In this document: piece after piece, positions 1 through 12,210 of the stretch
Layout: the number at the start of each line of letters is the position of its first letter
Position numbering within the stretch: the stretch's first letter is position 1
NCBI GenBank assembly: GCA_028023455.1
Contig: JAQFVV010012397.1
Coordinates: 3,740,888 to 3,804,887 of the forward strand
From: Epiperipatus broadwayi
Taxonomy: Eukaryota > Onychophora > Udeonychophora > Euonychophora > Peripatidae
DNA: 64,000 nucleotides
Direction of reading: 5' to 3'
Notes under the pieces: generated by a model
Told to the model about the DNA's origin: nothing
Databases searched by the model: none
The model's input: only the letters and a program-made list of their open reading frames with translations
Made by a program: the position numbers and the translations under genes

Positions 1-248
1 ATGAAGAGTACTTAATGCTCACTCAGATTCAACCAAACCCTACCTCTAAACATTCTTAAATCTCTCACAAATTACAATAATGACAAAAACCTCACTCGTG
101 CTTTAACTGATGCAAACTGCTCGCTATTCAGGTTTCTGATTGACACCTTATGTTAGTTAATGAAACAAAACAACCTTGGGGAAGGAATTCATTGCATCCT
201 CATTCACCCTAATGACAGATACATTGCACTCAAATTCAAAAATTGGGT

Positions 249-664
249 GAGTAGAAATAACTTTAAAAGTGCATACTGACAATAAGTTCATTTGTTACAT
301 AGATCTAAATAGAACTTCTACATTAAATGGCAAAATTAAAAATTGTATTTTGGGGTTTGAAGAGGCCAACTCCAAGACATTCTTATGCCTTTTGGCAAAA
401 TTAGTAAATTCAAATATTTACCTGAATACAGAGCAGGTCTCTTCATACTCTCCAACATTTTAACCTTCGAACTTCATCTAAGAAAAATATAAATCCAACT
501 GACATCCCCACAATAATCCAACACAAAAATGTACCCATGATCTTATCATTTCTAGGAGTAAAACCTCAATGTGTTATTGTGGTCACAGAACCTATCTAAT
601 TAAAGACTGCATAGCCAGAATATGCAATTTATGTGGAAATAAAAAGAATCATTTCCATAAATGC
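249..664 (+). pseudogene. ORF1 (gag-like) remnant with zinc knuckles
   Basis: Broken ORF1 of the retrotransposon. In such elements this protein binds the element RNA. The open stretch at 269-463 and the segment at 560-670 are in different frames, so at least one shift separates them. At 570-664 two cysteine/histidine clusters are visible: CYCGHRTYLIKDC, then CNLCGNKKNHFHKC. The second has spacing C-X2-C-X5-H-X3-C, slightly off the canonical CX2CX4HX4C, which suggests decay or a variant knuckle. No start codon can be chosen with confidence. Just downstream a short direct repeat (about 675-740) duplicates a stretch starting with catcatccagg. Confidence 0.6.
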
Positions 665-1759
665 AGAGAGAGAGCCATATCATCCAGGAAAATATAACAA
701 CCCACATCATCCAGGAAAATATAACAACCCACACAATACCGATCCCAATCAACTTCAAATCAATGAAAGAAAAATAAACAAACCTGAAGCTTTATACAAA
801 GCCCATTTCTTTATTAAAAAATTTATCATGATCCCAACAAGAGATTACTAAACAGCAAAATATAACAACTCATAAGCCGAAAGAAAGATTACTAACAGCA
901 AAATATCACAACTTATAAGCCAAATTCTTTTATGCCTAAATTACCAGAAACCACAAATTTGACTGAAACACAGTTTATTTCAGGCAAATTTATCTTCCAA
1001 CAAACCAAAAGGAAAAACTCCACAATAGAGTGAACAATTTCATCAGACACAACAAGCTACCTTCACACAAATACAACATCCTATAACCATTTCTCAGACT
1101 CAGAAACTGACATGGACTTCTATAACCAATTCTCCACAAACAAAAAGTAGAAATCAACCAGCCTAGCTGAAAACAGCTTAGAAGAGGAATGCACCTCAAA
1201 AAATCTTATATAATATATAACCAAAAACAAAGCTAAAAGAGGATTCAAACTCCCATAGCCTAAAGCAGACTTCAGAGAATAAATGGAAAATCACACCTCC
1301 TCTTCTTCATAAATCCCAAGCTGACCCAAGAGAAGTCTACTCTGATGATGATGAACTTTACTTCCTTTCCTATCTATGATAAGCCTCCAGTAAATCCACA
1401 TAATACCTCTGAAAATAATGCCCAACAATTTGAAACTGGCAGTAGACAATGGCCATGCTTCCAATAATGCCTAGTAATACTTGCCAAATAGTCAGAATCA
1501 ATGTTAGAGTCTTTAACTCAGTAATGCAGATACATGGCATCAAGCACTGGTTCTCAACCATTTCTCCTTACTTACTTTTTATGGATGAAACCAAATTTCA
1601 TCAAAACTTTTGGAGCTAAATAAACTTGGTTATACACATTTAACAGTTAACCATTCTGCATCTGGAGGTGTGGCATATTAATTAATAATAAACTTCTCCT
1701 GTGCAAGTTCAGAATTGTATATAATGACAATGTCATAAGCAACAATGTAACCTAAGGCA

Positions 1760-2250
1760 GGAACATAATCAAAATTTTTTATATTTACTCCCCTAACAGC
1801 TCAGCAAACATTGCTTTGAATCATACACATGATCAATATGGTCACAGCTATCAACAACTCACCTCTATTATTCTCTTGGGAGATTTTAACATATCATAAA
1901 ACTGTTTTACATCAAAATATCTCCACCTTCTCAAGAGAGGATTCATCAATGGAAGGGGATTTTAACATATCATAGAACTGTTTTATATCAAAATATCTCC
2001 ACCTTCTCAACAGAAGATTCATCAATGGAAGGGGTTTCTTTCCCCAAAGTGACTTCTCCTTTTACACCAAAAACCATCAATCGCTAATTGATCTGATTTT
2101 TTATACAGCTGAGCTGCACTATGGAATGGAAGCTTCACTTTAACCCATGGCTTTCTCTGACCATCATGCTATCATAATATTATCAATAGAATTGAGCAAC
2201 TGCTTTCCGATCAATTGCAACAAGTCTACCAGATTGATTACCAAATCATC
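1760..2250 (+). pseudogene. Endonuclease domain remnant (AP type)
   Basis: Remnant of the apurinic-like endonuclease that nicks target DNA for target-primed reverse transcription. The stretch before 1890 reads as IYSPNSS followed by LLGDFN (GDFN at 1879-1890, a metal-binding motif of the family). After a 76 bp tandem duplication the reading resumes with LIDLIFY and SDHHAI near 2150-2172, the C-terminal catalytic histidine motif. Stops and the duplication make it non-functional. Confidence 0.65.
1882..2031 (+). repeat. 76 bp tandem duplication in the endonuclease remnant
   Basis: Two diverged copies in tandem (period about 76 bp, each beginning with gattttaacatatcat). The duplication starts inside the GDFN codons. 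Because 76 is not a multiple of three, it also shifts the reading frame. Confidence 0.8.
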
Positions 2251-2673
2251 AATGACTGAAGACTGAAGCTATTCATGCAGAGGCTTACTTACTATTTCAT
2301 AAAATAGGTATATTAAACAGACCACCTGAAGAAGGGTGGTTTTCCTTTGTCAAACTACTAAACATTCAAAGGGACCAACTATGCTTATAAAAGACCAAAT
2401 AAACAATAAAATTAAAGCATGCTCAGTTAAACCAGAATCTATAGCATATCTCCTGTCACTAAAAACCAATACAGATACAAACAATCAGCTATAGCAGAAT
2501 ATATTACCATCAAGAGATCAAAAATATTTCTAGTGGTGCAGCACTGTTGGATGAGGGGATACTTGTGGTGGGCTTTAGGGGGGAAAACAAACCACCCCAA
2601 CTTTTATAATAATCAATGGCAACTGTGTGTTGGGAAATAGCATGATTGAACACACCGAAACCCACTATAAAGA

Positions 2674-4370
2674 GTGACTACAAAAAATACTCCAAATTAT
2701 CATAGAAAATGGACAAATATCCACCCCTCAGAAAGCCATGGAATCACAAAAACAGATATCAAACTCAGACTTTCCTTGCTTCTAGATAGTGTTCATCTCA
2801 GGATGGTTGCCATACCAAAGTTTCTATTATCCCACCTTAGCAATTTTACCATCCCAATTATAATGAACATGATTAATTTCCTCTATGTTGAAAAAAGAAA
2901 TCACAGCAATCTCTATCCCGTAGCATTAGTTCTATTAAAAAGAACAGAGATCTTACCAGCATCCATAATATCAGACCCATATCTATGATGCCTATCCTTA
3001 TTAAAATCATCGAGAGGGTGATCAAAGAAAAAATACAACAGAAAATATTAAACCATATAGTACAATTCCAATATGTAAAATAGGATCATCCCCTCTAACT
3101 GCAATTGGCAAAGTTAAAACACTACTTGACCATATTAGAACAAACAGGCTCTTGAAATGGACATTTCTGAGGCCTTTGACTCAATCAACATTAGCATTCT
3201 CCTGGACCTGCTGAAGGACTTAGAGATTCCTACAGAAATAATACAAATTCTAGATAATCTACTGCATAATAGGCAAATTCATATTTCACTGGATGGTTTA
3301 TTCACCAACAGCTTTACCGGGGACATCTCAATACCTCAAGTCTCCCCACTTAGTGCTATACTGTTCATTTACTATATAAACCCCCTTTTAAAAGAAATCA
3401 AAAATTCCCTTCCCAGGAATAAATTCCCTTCCCAGAGTATTTGTTCCCTGCATTAAAAAGACCATAAAGTCAATAGCCTACATAGATGACATCCTTGTCA
3501 TTCCACCATCATGAAAGCTCCTAGCAACCCTTTATAAAATTATTGACAGATTCTCCCAATCCTCACAGATGAAATTTAACCATACCACATCATCTACATG
3601 AAATATATGTTCAGGGAGAGAATAGCCCAGGATTTTCTAGGGTTCCCAATTTACAAATCACGGAGGGCAATGTCAAAACAACTGCAAAGCACAATCATAC
3701 AATCCATAAGCTGGATCACTCAAACCCTGTTCAGAGTATATTGGCAAAAATAGCTTACTACCTTCCAGTATTGACAATCACCAAGTCATTTATCATAAAA
3801 ATCAATAGACTTTGTGCCAAACTGTTCTGGAAGGGACACATAGCATCTATTAGAATGCAGCATCACAGGAAGACAAATGGGATGTCATTTCACTTGATTC
3901 CAGCTATATTCTACCAAATGGCACACACCCTTATCCTAAATGTGATATGGATACACTCAAATTACTCAAACAGTTTAATCAACTGATCATTCCCCTCTCA
4001 TTAAGAAATGCTGGCTGGACCAGATTCTTCACCTGACCCATCAATGCAACAATCATCAAAGAGCTAATTTAACTCAAAAAATCATAATTTGGGAAGCACA
4101 TCACCATATTAACACCACACCAACCACATTGAAGCACATACTTGGCATTTTTAACCATAAAGTTTTTAACCATAAAGTCACAAGATTCTGGGCCCTAGAA
4201 CCCAAATATCTTGACTTTCTAATAAAGGTCAACCTCGAAGCTATGCACACAAACTACTTCCTACATTTCAAAAGATACTTGAACAATATAGACCCTGTAT
4301 GTGTAAAATGCTTGAAACATGATGAAACCTTCATTCACATGTACCAGGCTGGGCAAGATTAAAAACATCA
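2674..4370 (+). pseudogene. Reverse transcriptase and C-terminal remnant (L1-like)
   Basis: The segment 3157-3456 matches the middle of a non-LTR reverse transcriptase: an AFDSIN block (about residue 6), then a VSPLSAILF block where families have QGSPLSP. The catalytic box reads AYIDDILV at 3476-3499 in another frame (YIDD codons 3479-3490). Downstream, 3741-3986 gives KIAYYLPVLTITKSF and LFWKG, typical of the thumb and post-RT region, and 4129-4362 ends in a C-X2-C then H cluster (VCVKCLKHDETFIHM), similar to the C-terminal cysteine motif of these proteins. At least three frame changes and internal stops are present. Nothing suggests activity. Confidence 0.75.
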
Positions 4371-4790
4371 TTTATGAGAACTCAAAAGTGGATTATTACA
4401 AAATATTATCTCTTAAAGACTGTAACCAGAGCATAGACTTTCCCATAATAAGATTATCTATCTTCTTAACTTAATATGGATAGTGAGATGTGAAAGACAA
4501 TTACACTCCCTCAACCAGATCCAGACACATTAGTCATTAAATTATTGAGCAAAATGTCAAGAAAAAGACAGGATACTCTCATCCAAATGCTATTCGAAGA
4601 GACATGGAAGCTCTTTCAAATTCCTAGACAACTGCCAGCCTTCCAAGTCCCTGCTGCATAATTAAATATAATGTATAGGACTGACATGCTGTCAGTTCTA
4701 AATACCCAAAGATCAAAAATATATCCTTTGTTAAAACAATTATATAATTATGTACACCAATTATAAACCTTAATAAATTTGATTTTAAAA

Positions 4791-5305
4791 TAAATGTTGT
4801 GGAAATATGGATATGTTATATTTGAATTTCACCTAGAAACTGTAACTGGTTCTGTATATTATTTTTGATTTATTATATTTTTAATTATAACTTCTAGAAA
4901 AAGTTGCTATGGAATAATGTGCCATGTGATAATTTAAAGTAGACATTTTTGAAAATTTTATATAAGGAATGAAAATTAGACTGAGGCTGTAAATAAATTT
5001 AATTTAATTTGAAGTTGCGTATTTTAAATTTTATTTAAAATAGATCAATATTTTATAATAAAGGCAACAATATGAACAATTCAAAACTTGAAAGTTGATC
5101 ATCTGACAGGTTGGGGAGGTTTCTATCTGCATTAAAATATCCTATCAAACAATATATATATATATATTTCTGGAAATATGACACTTACTACATCTTTTTT
5201 ACTTCTAGATTTATATGTTTATGATTAAACTACATTCAAAAAATGATCGATAGAATATTTCAAATGTTTCATGATTCAACATACAGAAATTTAGGTTTAT
5301 TAATT
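4791..5305. other. AT-rich spacer
   Basis: No coding or RNA signal seen. A short (AT)n run lies at about 5152-5167. Confidence 0.6.
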
Positions 5306-5309
5306 AATG

Positions 5310-5745
5310 CTCATTGTCAGTGTTTGGAAGAAAATTACTAGTTTGAGAATGTGAATCAGTTTAAATATCTTTGTAACTTTTTAGGCAGAAAAAACTGTGT
5401 TAGATGTTAAAACACATTACAGACTCCAATGTGCTACTTTTGCAGTTAACAATTTAAAAACTAGACTATTAGATTAAAGAGATATACCTGCTTTAATTAA
5501 TCTATTTATATAGAAGATGTTATTCTGCCAAATTTATTGCATGGAAGTAAAAAGATCTACTGTATAATATTAAGTTGGTTTATAGCAAGAGATTGTAAAA
5601 GACCCAGAAAGAGACCACATGTGAGATGGATGGATAAAATAAAAAAGTGTGCAGGGGTGATGTGGAGAAGAGAAGCTAAAGATTGGAGATGGTTTGAACT
5701 TGAAGGACCTTTATCCTGCAGGAATTGATAATGGTTGATGATGAT
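5310..5745 (+). pseudogene. RTE-type retrotransposon 3' fragment
   Basis: The reading NVNQFKYL near 5350 resembles the post-RT segment of RTE-type elements. The open stretch 5537-5728 carries the C-terminal tail of the RTE copy found on the - strand at 49 kb: RDCKRPRKRPHVRWMDKIKK, then CAGVMWRREAKD. The tail ends in stop codons and a short TGATGA tract, as RTE-type elements often do. Compared with the 49 kb copy, sequence between the two blocks is missing or altered. Truncated and frameshifted. Confidence 0.7.
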
Positions 5746-7870
5746 GACAGTAATATGAATATGATGTTATCATCACAAAAACAAACAATATATTTTTTTG
5801 TATGCTGAAACGCTGCCTTGGATTGGGTATATGAAGCAAGTGAAACCTAACACTTTTTTAAAAAGTATTTCATGATGAACTTAAGCATGGCTTTCGTGGA
5901 TAGATAGATGCCATTCATGGTATGATTGTTATCTCAGAAGCCTTCTAATGAAATGCAATATTGATTGTATCGTTAGGGGAGTTTTACTGCGATTGAAATG
6001 GAATGGAGGGTTAAATTAGTCTTTTAAAAAAATTGTTGTGTAAGCGAACATATTTGTATTTCATGGATTGATTTGTAATATTATAAAACTTTTACTCCTG
6101 TAATTAGAAAATAATCATTTATTTTTTTAATAAATAGCAGCTAATAATGATTATATATGTAAGGAATCCACACTCACACATACATGTTTAAACGTAAATA
6201 ATTTTCTTTTTTAAAAAAAAAAAAAAATTTAAGGAGTTAATTTTGTATAAATAAATAATAATCAAACCATAAACAGCTGTTCGTAATGCAAATAAAACTG
6301 ATTAAGGAAAAATCATAATAGCAAAATCAAATCTAATTTTTTTTTTTTAGAAATGTTTAGTTTTTAAGGTTTCTTGTTTTTACGATTAAGCTACTATTTA
6401 TCTATTTTGAAAACTTTACTTTTCTAAGCTAAAAAAAAAAATAACCATTTACTATACACATATATTTAAAAAAATTAGAAAATACCATTATCTTTTTCTT
6501 TTAGATTTTCAAAAAAAGCAAATATTTGTTGATAATGTAATGCTCGTCATTTAAGAGTAAAATAATACATGGTGAATTGACTCTTTTATAAAAATAAAGT
6601 TTATCAATCTCGTAGATATATAAATTTTGCTTTAAAATGTTATGTTATTTATATTAGTCAGGACCAGTGGGGCTAGTCTACAGGCATTGCACCACTCAGG
6701 AAAATATTAAATTTGTGCTTTTAGAAATCTGTTTTGTTTTCTTTGCTTAATTTTGGCAGCGATACTGTATATAGGACCCCTGCTTAAAAATTTCACGGTC
6801 AGCATTGATCAGAACTGTACTCAGGCTATTAACGGGACTCCAGACACCTGAGTATTAACTAGGAGTAACCAATGAGCAGTACCTTTTCTGCTTTGTAGGA
6901 TAAGATATTGATTTATCAAAGACTAGGTGCTGTGTTTTATATGTCTTCTCTGTCTTTCCTTTTTTCATTGCCTTAGATCACTTAAGTTAGCATTGCACAT
7001 AGTCAACAAGAACTTTTCATATGATCAATTATAACTATATACTGCAGCAATGGAATCACATATTTCTAAAGGCACATTTATATCCACTAATTATATGCAT
7101 AGTAATTTCTACTTTAATTACTTTTTTTATTTTTAGACAAATCCTTTGTGCTAGGAGAACAATGACAGAAATAGGTTTAATAAACTGGGAGCCTTCATTT
7201 GTGATCTTTGCTTGAGGCAATATAATCTCTAATAAGTCATGCTGTAATTAAATTTGACAGAAGTTTCAATTCATCAAAATTTAGATGTTTAGGCGGCCCA
7301 TGTAAGGATTTCAGTGTTTGTCATGGAAGAAAAAAAAAGTAGTAAAAAATGATATAAAATGAATGACCTTTCTCTCACAACCTGGTTATGTTGCTGTATT
7401 TGCTGGATCTGTTATAAAAATGGATAGAACTAATTGTAAAATGAATGATATTAAGAGTCATAAAGCAGGATATAATGATAGTAATAATTATTTTAATGCA
7501 TTTAAAAAACACATAGGTGGATAGAATGTGCAAACTGTACTTGATGCAAATGTTTAAAAGTCCAGGGGGTGGAAACAAGACTTTTAGCTAAAGATTTATC
7601 AAGACTTAAGATTGATGTTTAGTAGAACAAAAGTTGACTACAATTTTTTTAAAAAAAGTGTATTGATCTGCTATAAAATCTAATGTAATATTTTTTATTA
7701 TTGGAACCCCAGATCTGTCAATAAAACACTAATTTTATTTAAATTTAGCTTGCTCCATGGTATGTGTGGTTATTTAATAAATGCAGATAGATGTTTTACC
7801 ACAAGATATATAAAGTTCAAAAATAAAAAAAGCTTTTAATTTTTTCATAGGATAGCATTATTTCGTCAAT
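5746..7870. other. AT-rich intergenic stretch, no gene seen
   Basis: Homopolymer A and T runs dominate. The interval 6655-6935 is less AT-rich and more complex than its surroundings and could be an old repeat, but no family is recognised. The open stretch at 7021-7215 has no family motif and is read as chance. Confidence 0.5.
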
Positions 7871-7879
7871 GCCATTAAA

Positions 7880-8860
7880 AGACTGATTTTTTTTCTCAAG
7901 AAATCTTTGATGCACATGTTGGTAGAAATGGTCTTTTGGCAATAGTTATTGAGAACAATGGTACTAATGCTGTAAACTAAATTATTCTACCCTAAATACA
8001 TTGTTTAGGTAAAATAAATCACCAGTAATCATTGATCCATCACAATAAAAAGAATACAAATTATATTATAGTTAGGAGATAGAATGGAAAAAAGTTTTTA
8101 TTGCATGAGCATTTAAAAATGCAGAACATTAAATAGATTTAGGTTAAAACAATAGTAATATTAAAAATGGTTTTTATTCACTCATAAAAAAGGTAGGTGT
8201 TTGTTATTTAAAAGCTAATTTGCACTTTGTATTACGGAGGTATGGAATTCTCTTAAGGAGTATGTTTTGGTTAAAAGCAAATCTATTTTGGGATTAACTA
8301 AAAAGAGGAATCATGATTAGTTGGATGACAATGCTCTTATTTATTAGAAACTTGAGTAAAAAGAAATGCCATTTTTTATTTAAGCAATGAGAATGTAATT
8401 ATTATAGAGCTTTGAGTGCTGAATTAAAACTCTAAAGGTAAAACATTACCAAAGTTATTTAAAATCTTTTTGATGTTGAAAGTAATATATAAACAAAAAA
8501 AAATGTAATTTTTTAAAACCCATCATTGGTATTCTTTTATATTATGACAATGGCATTCTGAAAAGATGGAAGATATTTTTCTTGAAGTTAAAACAGTTTT
8601 TTGTAATTTTAAAGACAGAGAGGCTGCAGATCATAATAAGATATCTAAAGAAAATTTAAAATATAGTGGTGATGTGTTAAACTCAAACAGAAATATATAA
8701 TTCATAAGAGCATGCTATATGACATTAAGGATGTTTATATTGTTCCAATTAAAAAAATAAAGGCGATAGTCAAAACTACAGTAATCAGTCTTATGTACTG
8801 GAGCTAATATAGAACAACAACCAAAAAAGAATGGTGTAAACTAACACAAGAAAAAATGTC
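7880..8860 (+). pseudogene. Strongly decayed non-LTR retrotransposon (EN/RT)
   Basis: Short islands in varying frames follow the order of a non-LTR ORF2. Near 7905-7980 the reading FDAHVGRNG, then IVIENNGTNAVN, resembles the endonuclease block that starts GDFNAxVG. Near 8615-8680 it reads DREAADHNKISKENLKYSGD, matching the block before the RT palm (families have a KAxGxDxIxxE pattern). At 8745-8815 IVPIKK and then GDSQNYSNQS resemble the IVPIxKKGD...NYRxIS block. No catalytic box was found. Inference from motif order; heavily degraded. Confidence 0.5.
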
Positions 8861-10584
8861 TTAAGCTAAAATATTCTAATATTATAATTAAACAAAAAAA
8901 AAACAAACAAACAAACAAACAATAAATCTCATAAAAAAGTTCCAATTTATTGTGTGTAAATCTAACACATTGGTAATCATTAATGTAAGAACAATAGACA
9001 AAAAAAAATTTCATACCCTATCACAAGGACAAATATGCTTAAGCCATAAAATATTCTAATATTCCCATTAGCAAAAAACAAAGCCCACAGTAAATCCACA
9101 TAATCAAAAGTAGTATATTATATAAATTTTATTTTATTCTCCCCTGAGAAAACTATGTATGTAAATATTTCTATGGATTAAATATGATGTAAACAAAAAA
9201 TAAGTAGTTATTTCCATATAATGACTAGAATGGTGTATTAGAAGTGATATTGCTACATAAAAGTATATATCAGAAAATGTTCATGTATTATTTTATAAAT
9301 ACTGGAAAATTTTAATATCTACAATATATTTTTAAATTAAAATTTAGTCACAATGTAACTAAGCAAATCACCAATTTTTTTAACTGGATTAGCAAGCTGA
9401 AATCACAACAGGCAGACAAATGAATACCGTTGTTGCATGAAATAATTTCAATTTAGGGGATCTGATTTTTAAATGGTTGCTTGTTTGGTTATATTATGAC
9501 TGAGATCTAATTAAAAATTTAAACTTTCAGTACACACATATAAAGAGAGTTCCAAATATATATTATAGTTAAATAAATAATCAATCAAACAAGATTGAAA
9601 TAAACAACTATTAATAACTATATTTAAATATTTATTAAACTGGCTTTCATCTTCATTGAGACCGTCTCAAGATATTATACTATATTTGTATTTATGTGTT
9701 TGTGACAACATTATGGACAAATAAATTATATTGGATATATTATATTAGATATTTGACCATTATAGTAATATATTACAGTTCTTTTTATAAGACATATGAA
9801 GTTAAAATAATTAAGTAATTAAACATAGGAGGAGACTAGATAAAAAAATCATCAGATGTTCTGGTGTCAGTAGAAACAGGTTAAACTTTGATACAGAAAT
9901 CTTTAACTCTTAAATCACTTCCTCTTCCACTGTTTCAAACTGCATAGGGCTTAAAAACGTATACTAGATACTAAGTCACATCTCATTAAATTGTTTTGTT
10001 AAAATATCATATAATATGGGATTTGCATTTGAGACAAGTTAAAAAATAATATAAATATAAAAACATAAGTTGACAGTTACTACTTTAATATATATTAAAC
10101 TTTGTATAACACAATTCATTTTAATTGCTAAATAATGTTTCTAAAGTACATGTAAAATTAATTTATTATTATTACAGTTGCATTCAAATCAGTATTTCCT
10201 AAACAATGTAAATGCATTTTTAAAAATCTTTATTAATTTATTACTTTACGCTACAATTAAGAAAGAGTCAGAGGGGAGGGGGGAGGAAGAAAGGAAGAGA
10301 GGGAAAAAGTTTCTTATTCATTCCAAAAGAAGTGCTACGTGTTGATAAATCCAGATTAAAATATTTGTTTGGACCGAGTTTAAAATTCATTATATATGGC
10401 AAAATGAAATATTAATTTAATATTAGGAAAAAGTTGGTTTAAGACTTTCAGAATAAGTATCGGACATTCAATTTACTCTGCAATAAAGATTTTTAAATTT
10501 TTCCTACAAAACAGAGAGAAAAAAGAGAGAGAAAGAGAAATTGCAAAATGTTACCTTTAGTTTTTTAATAGATAAACTTTTTGA
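8861..10584. other. AT-rich stretch, no gene seen
   Basis: Contains a short AAAC run (about 8896-8922) and a purine-rich GA tract (about 10260-10310). No open frame with family motifs. Confidence 0.5.
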
Positions 10585-11195
10585 TTTGTTGTTTATGAAA
10601 ACCATTTATCATCATCATCATCAACCATTATGTATTCACTGCAGGATGAAGGTCTCTACAAGTTCAATCCATCTCCAATCTTTAGCTTCTCTTCTCCGCA
10701 TCATACCTGCACACATTCTTATTCCATCCATCCATCTCACATGTGATCTCTTTCTGGGTCTTTTACAATTTCTTGGAATCCAGTTTAAGATTTCAGTTGT
10801 CCATCTATTATTATCATCTCTTATAGCATTATGTTAAACCCAATTTCACTTCAGTTTTTTAAATTTTTCAATGAGGTCAGTAACACCTGTTTGTTTTCTT
10901 ACCCATATATTGCATTTTCGATCTCTTCTTGTTACTCCTAACATGCATCTCTCCATACTTTTTTGAGTGGTCTAAAGTCTCGGTATTGCTCTTCTATTAA
11001 GTGTCCAAGTCTCAGATTCATAAGTAAGAAATGGTAAAACACATTTATTAAAAACCTTCCTTTTCAATCACATAGGCATATTTCCTTTTAGTATCAAGTT
11101 ATTTCTATCAAAAGCATTTCAAACAAGTTTAATTCTATGATTAATTTCATCCATTATATTTCCATCTGTATTAATAATCTGACCAAGGTATTTGA
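10585..11195 (-). pseudogene. RTE-type retrotransposon 3' fragment
   Basis: On the - strand this is clearly the same family as the RTE element at 49 kb: it matches about 49000-49590 in collinear fashion, including the KRPRKRPH-type tail and a 3' end in a short ATC/TGATGA tract (10605-10622). The match stops near 11195, where the 49 kb copy continues, so this copy is 5' truncated after roughly 600 bp. Small indels break the frame. Confidence 0.8.
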
Positions 11196-11286
11196 AAAAA
11201 TGGAAGCAAAGAAAGTAGCTAAATCCCTCAATATTTGTTTAAAAAGCTAACAATAATATTATTGAAGAAAGTGAGTAATTGATAAT

Positions 11287-11295
11287 ATATATATA

Positions 11296-11385
<90 letters not shown>

Positions 11386-11407
11386 CATTATTATTATTAT
11401 TATTATT
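11287..11407. repeat. (ATT)n microsatellite
   Basis: A short AT run followed by about 110 bp of ATT/TTA units with one TCA interruption near 11384. It creates long poly-isoleucine open frames on both strands that are not genes. Confidence 0.97.
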
Positions 11408-11874
11408 AAATGCAATAAATATAAAAATAAAATTTTAATGCAAGATACAAAATTTATTATAAATGTATAATAGGTATTAAAATTAGTAAACATTTTTATT
11501 ACTTAAAAATTAGATTTAAATATTTGTTAAATTTCCAACAGTTTTTTTGTGTTTTAAAACATAGTCATAAATCTTAATTGTCTTTATTTATATCTTCCCT
11601 TATGTTTAATGATTAACTTTGCTTTTTTCAATAATGAATCCCATTTGACTCAATATTTATGTTTCCAGTAAAGTATAATATTATTTACCATTACATTAAC
11701 TTTAAATGAAGAGGTGAAATATGTAATTAAATTTAAGATAAGCTCTTTTCTGCCATTGTCTTCAAAACAAAAGAATGATATATAATATATTTTGAATGTA
11801 AGGATAAAGATTTTGGTTCAAATAATTCAAGTTCTTATCAGCCAGTGGTGGGAAAATCTTTAACAATTTTTATA

Positions 11875-12210
11875 CTAGATGGCATTAACTTAAGAATGTG
11901 AATCAATTTAAATATTTTGGTAGTAGATTGTATCGAACAGGACACTTGAATGTTGTGTGCAACAGAGCCTACTATGCATTACTGTTGCATTTCAAAAATT
12001 AAATGATAAAAATATTTCATTAATAGTGACATAACTTCAGTTAGATTACAGTAATTGTGCATAGAATTTTCTAGAAATGTGAAACATTGACTCCCTACTA
12101 TAAGATTGCTGGGACAATCGAAACTGTCAAAAAGAGGGTTGTAAATAAAGCATTGTGAAACAGTAATAAAAAGCACAGATGATTTAATATATTATAATAA
12201 TAGAAAGCCA
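11875..12210 (+). pseudogene. Non-LTR retrotransposon post-RT fragment
   Basis: Reads NVNQFKYFGSRL near 11900, followed by an RAYYAL block. This corresponds to the VNxxKYLGS...RI..A..A region downstream of RT in RTE/CR1-like proteins, and resembles the start of the fragment at 5340. A weak YYKIAGTIE block follows near 12100. Short, broken, and supported only by motif similarity. Confidence 0.45.

Larger units (their letters stand above)
1..4790 (+). mobile_element. Decayed L1-like non-LTR retrotransposon
   Basis: Read on the + strand, successive short open stretches give the order expected for a non-LTR retrotransposon: a zinc-knuckle ORF1 tail (570-664), an AP-endonuclease-like region (about 1780-2200, motifs GDFN and SDHHA), a reverse transcriptase (about 2950-3500, box YIDD) and a C-terminal segment with paired cysteines (to about 4360). 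The A+T-rich tail ends near 4790. Frameshifts and stops occur throughout, so the copy is dead. The 5' end lies outside the window or is lost. The family call (L1-like) rests on the domain order and the apurinic-type endonuclease; the exact clade is not determined. Confidence 0.8.

Noticed and set aside
11239-11493. Poly-isoleucine open frames on both strands
   Set aside because: Produced by the ATT/TAA microsatellite.
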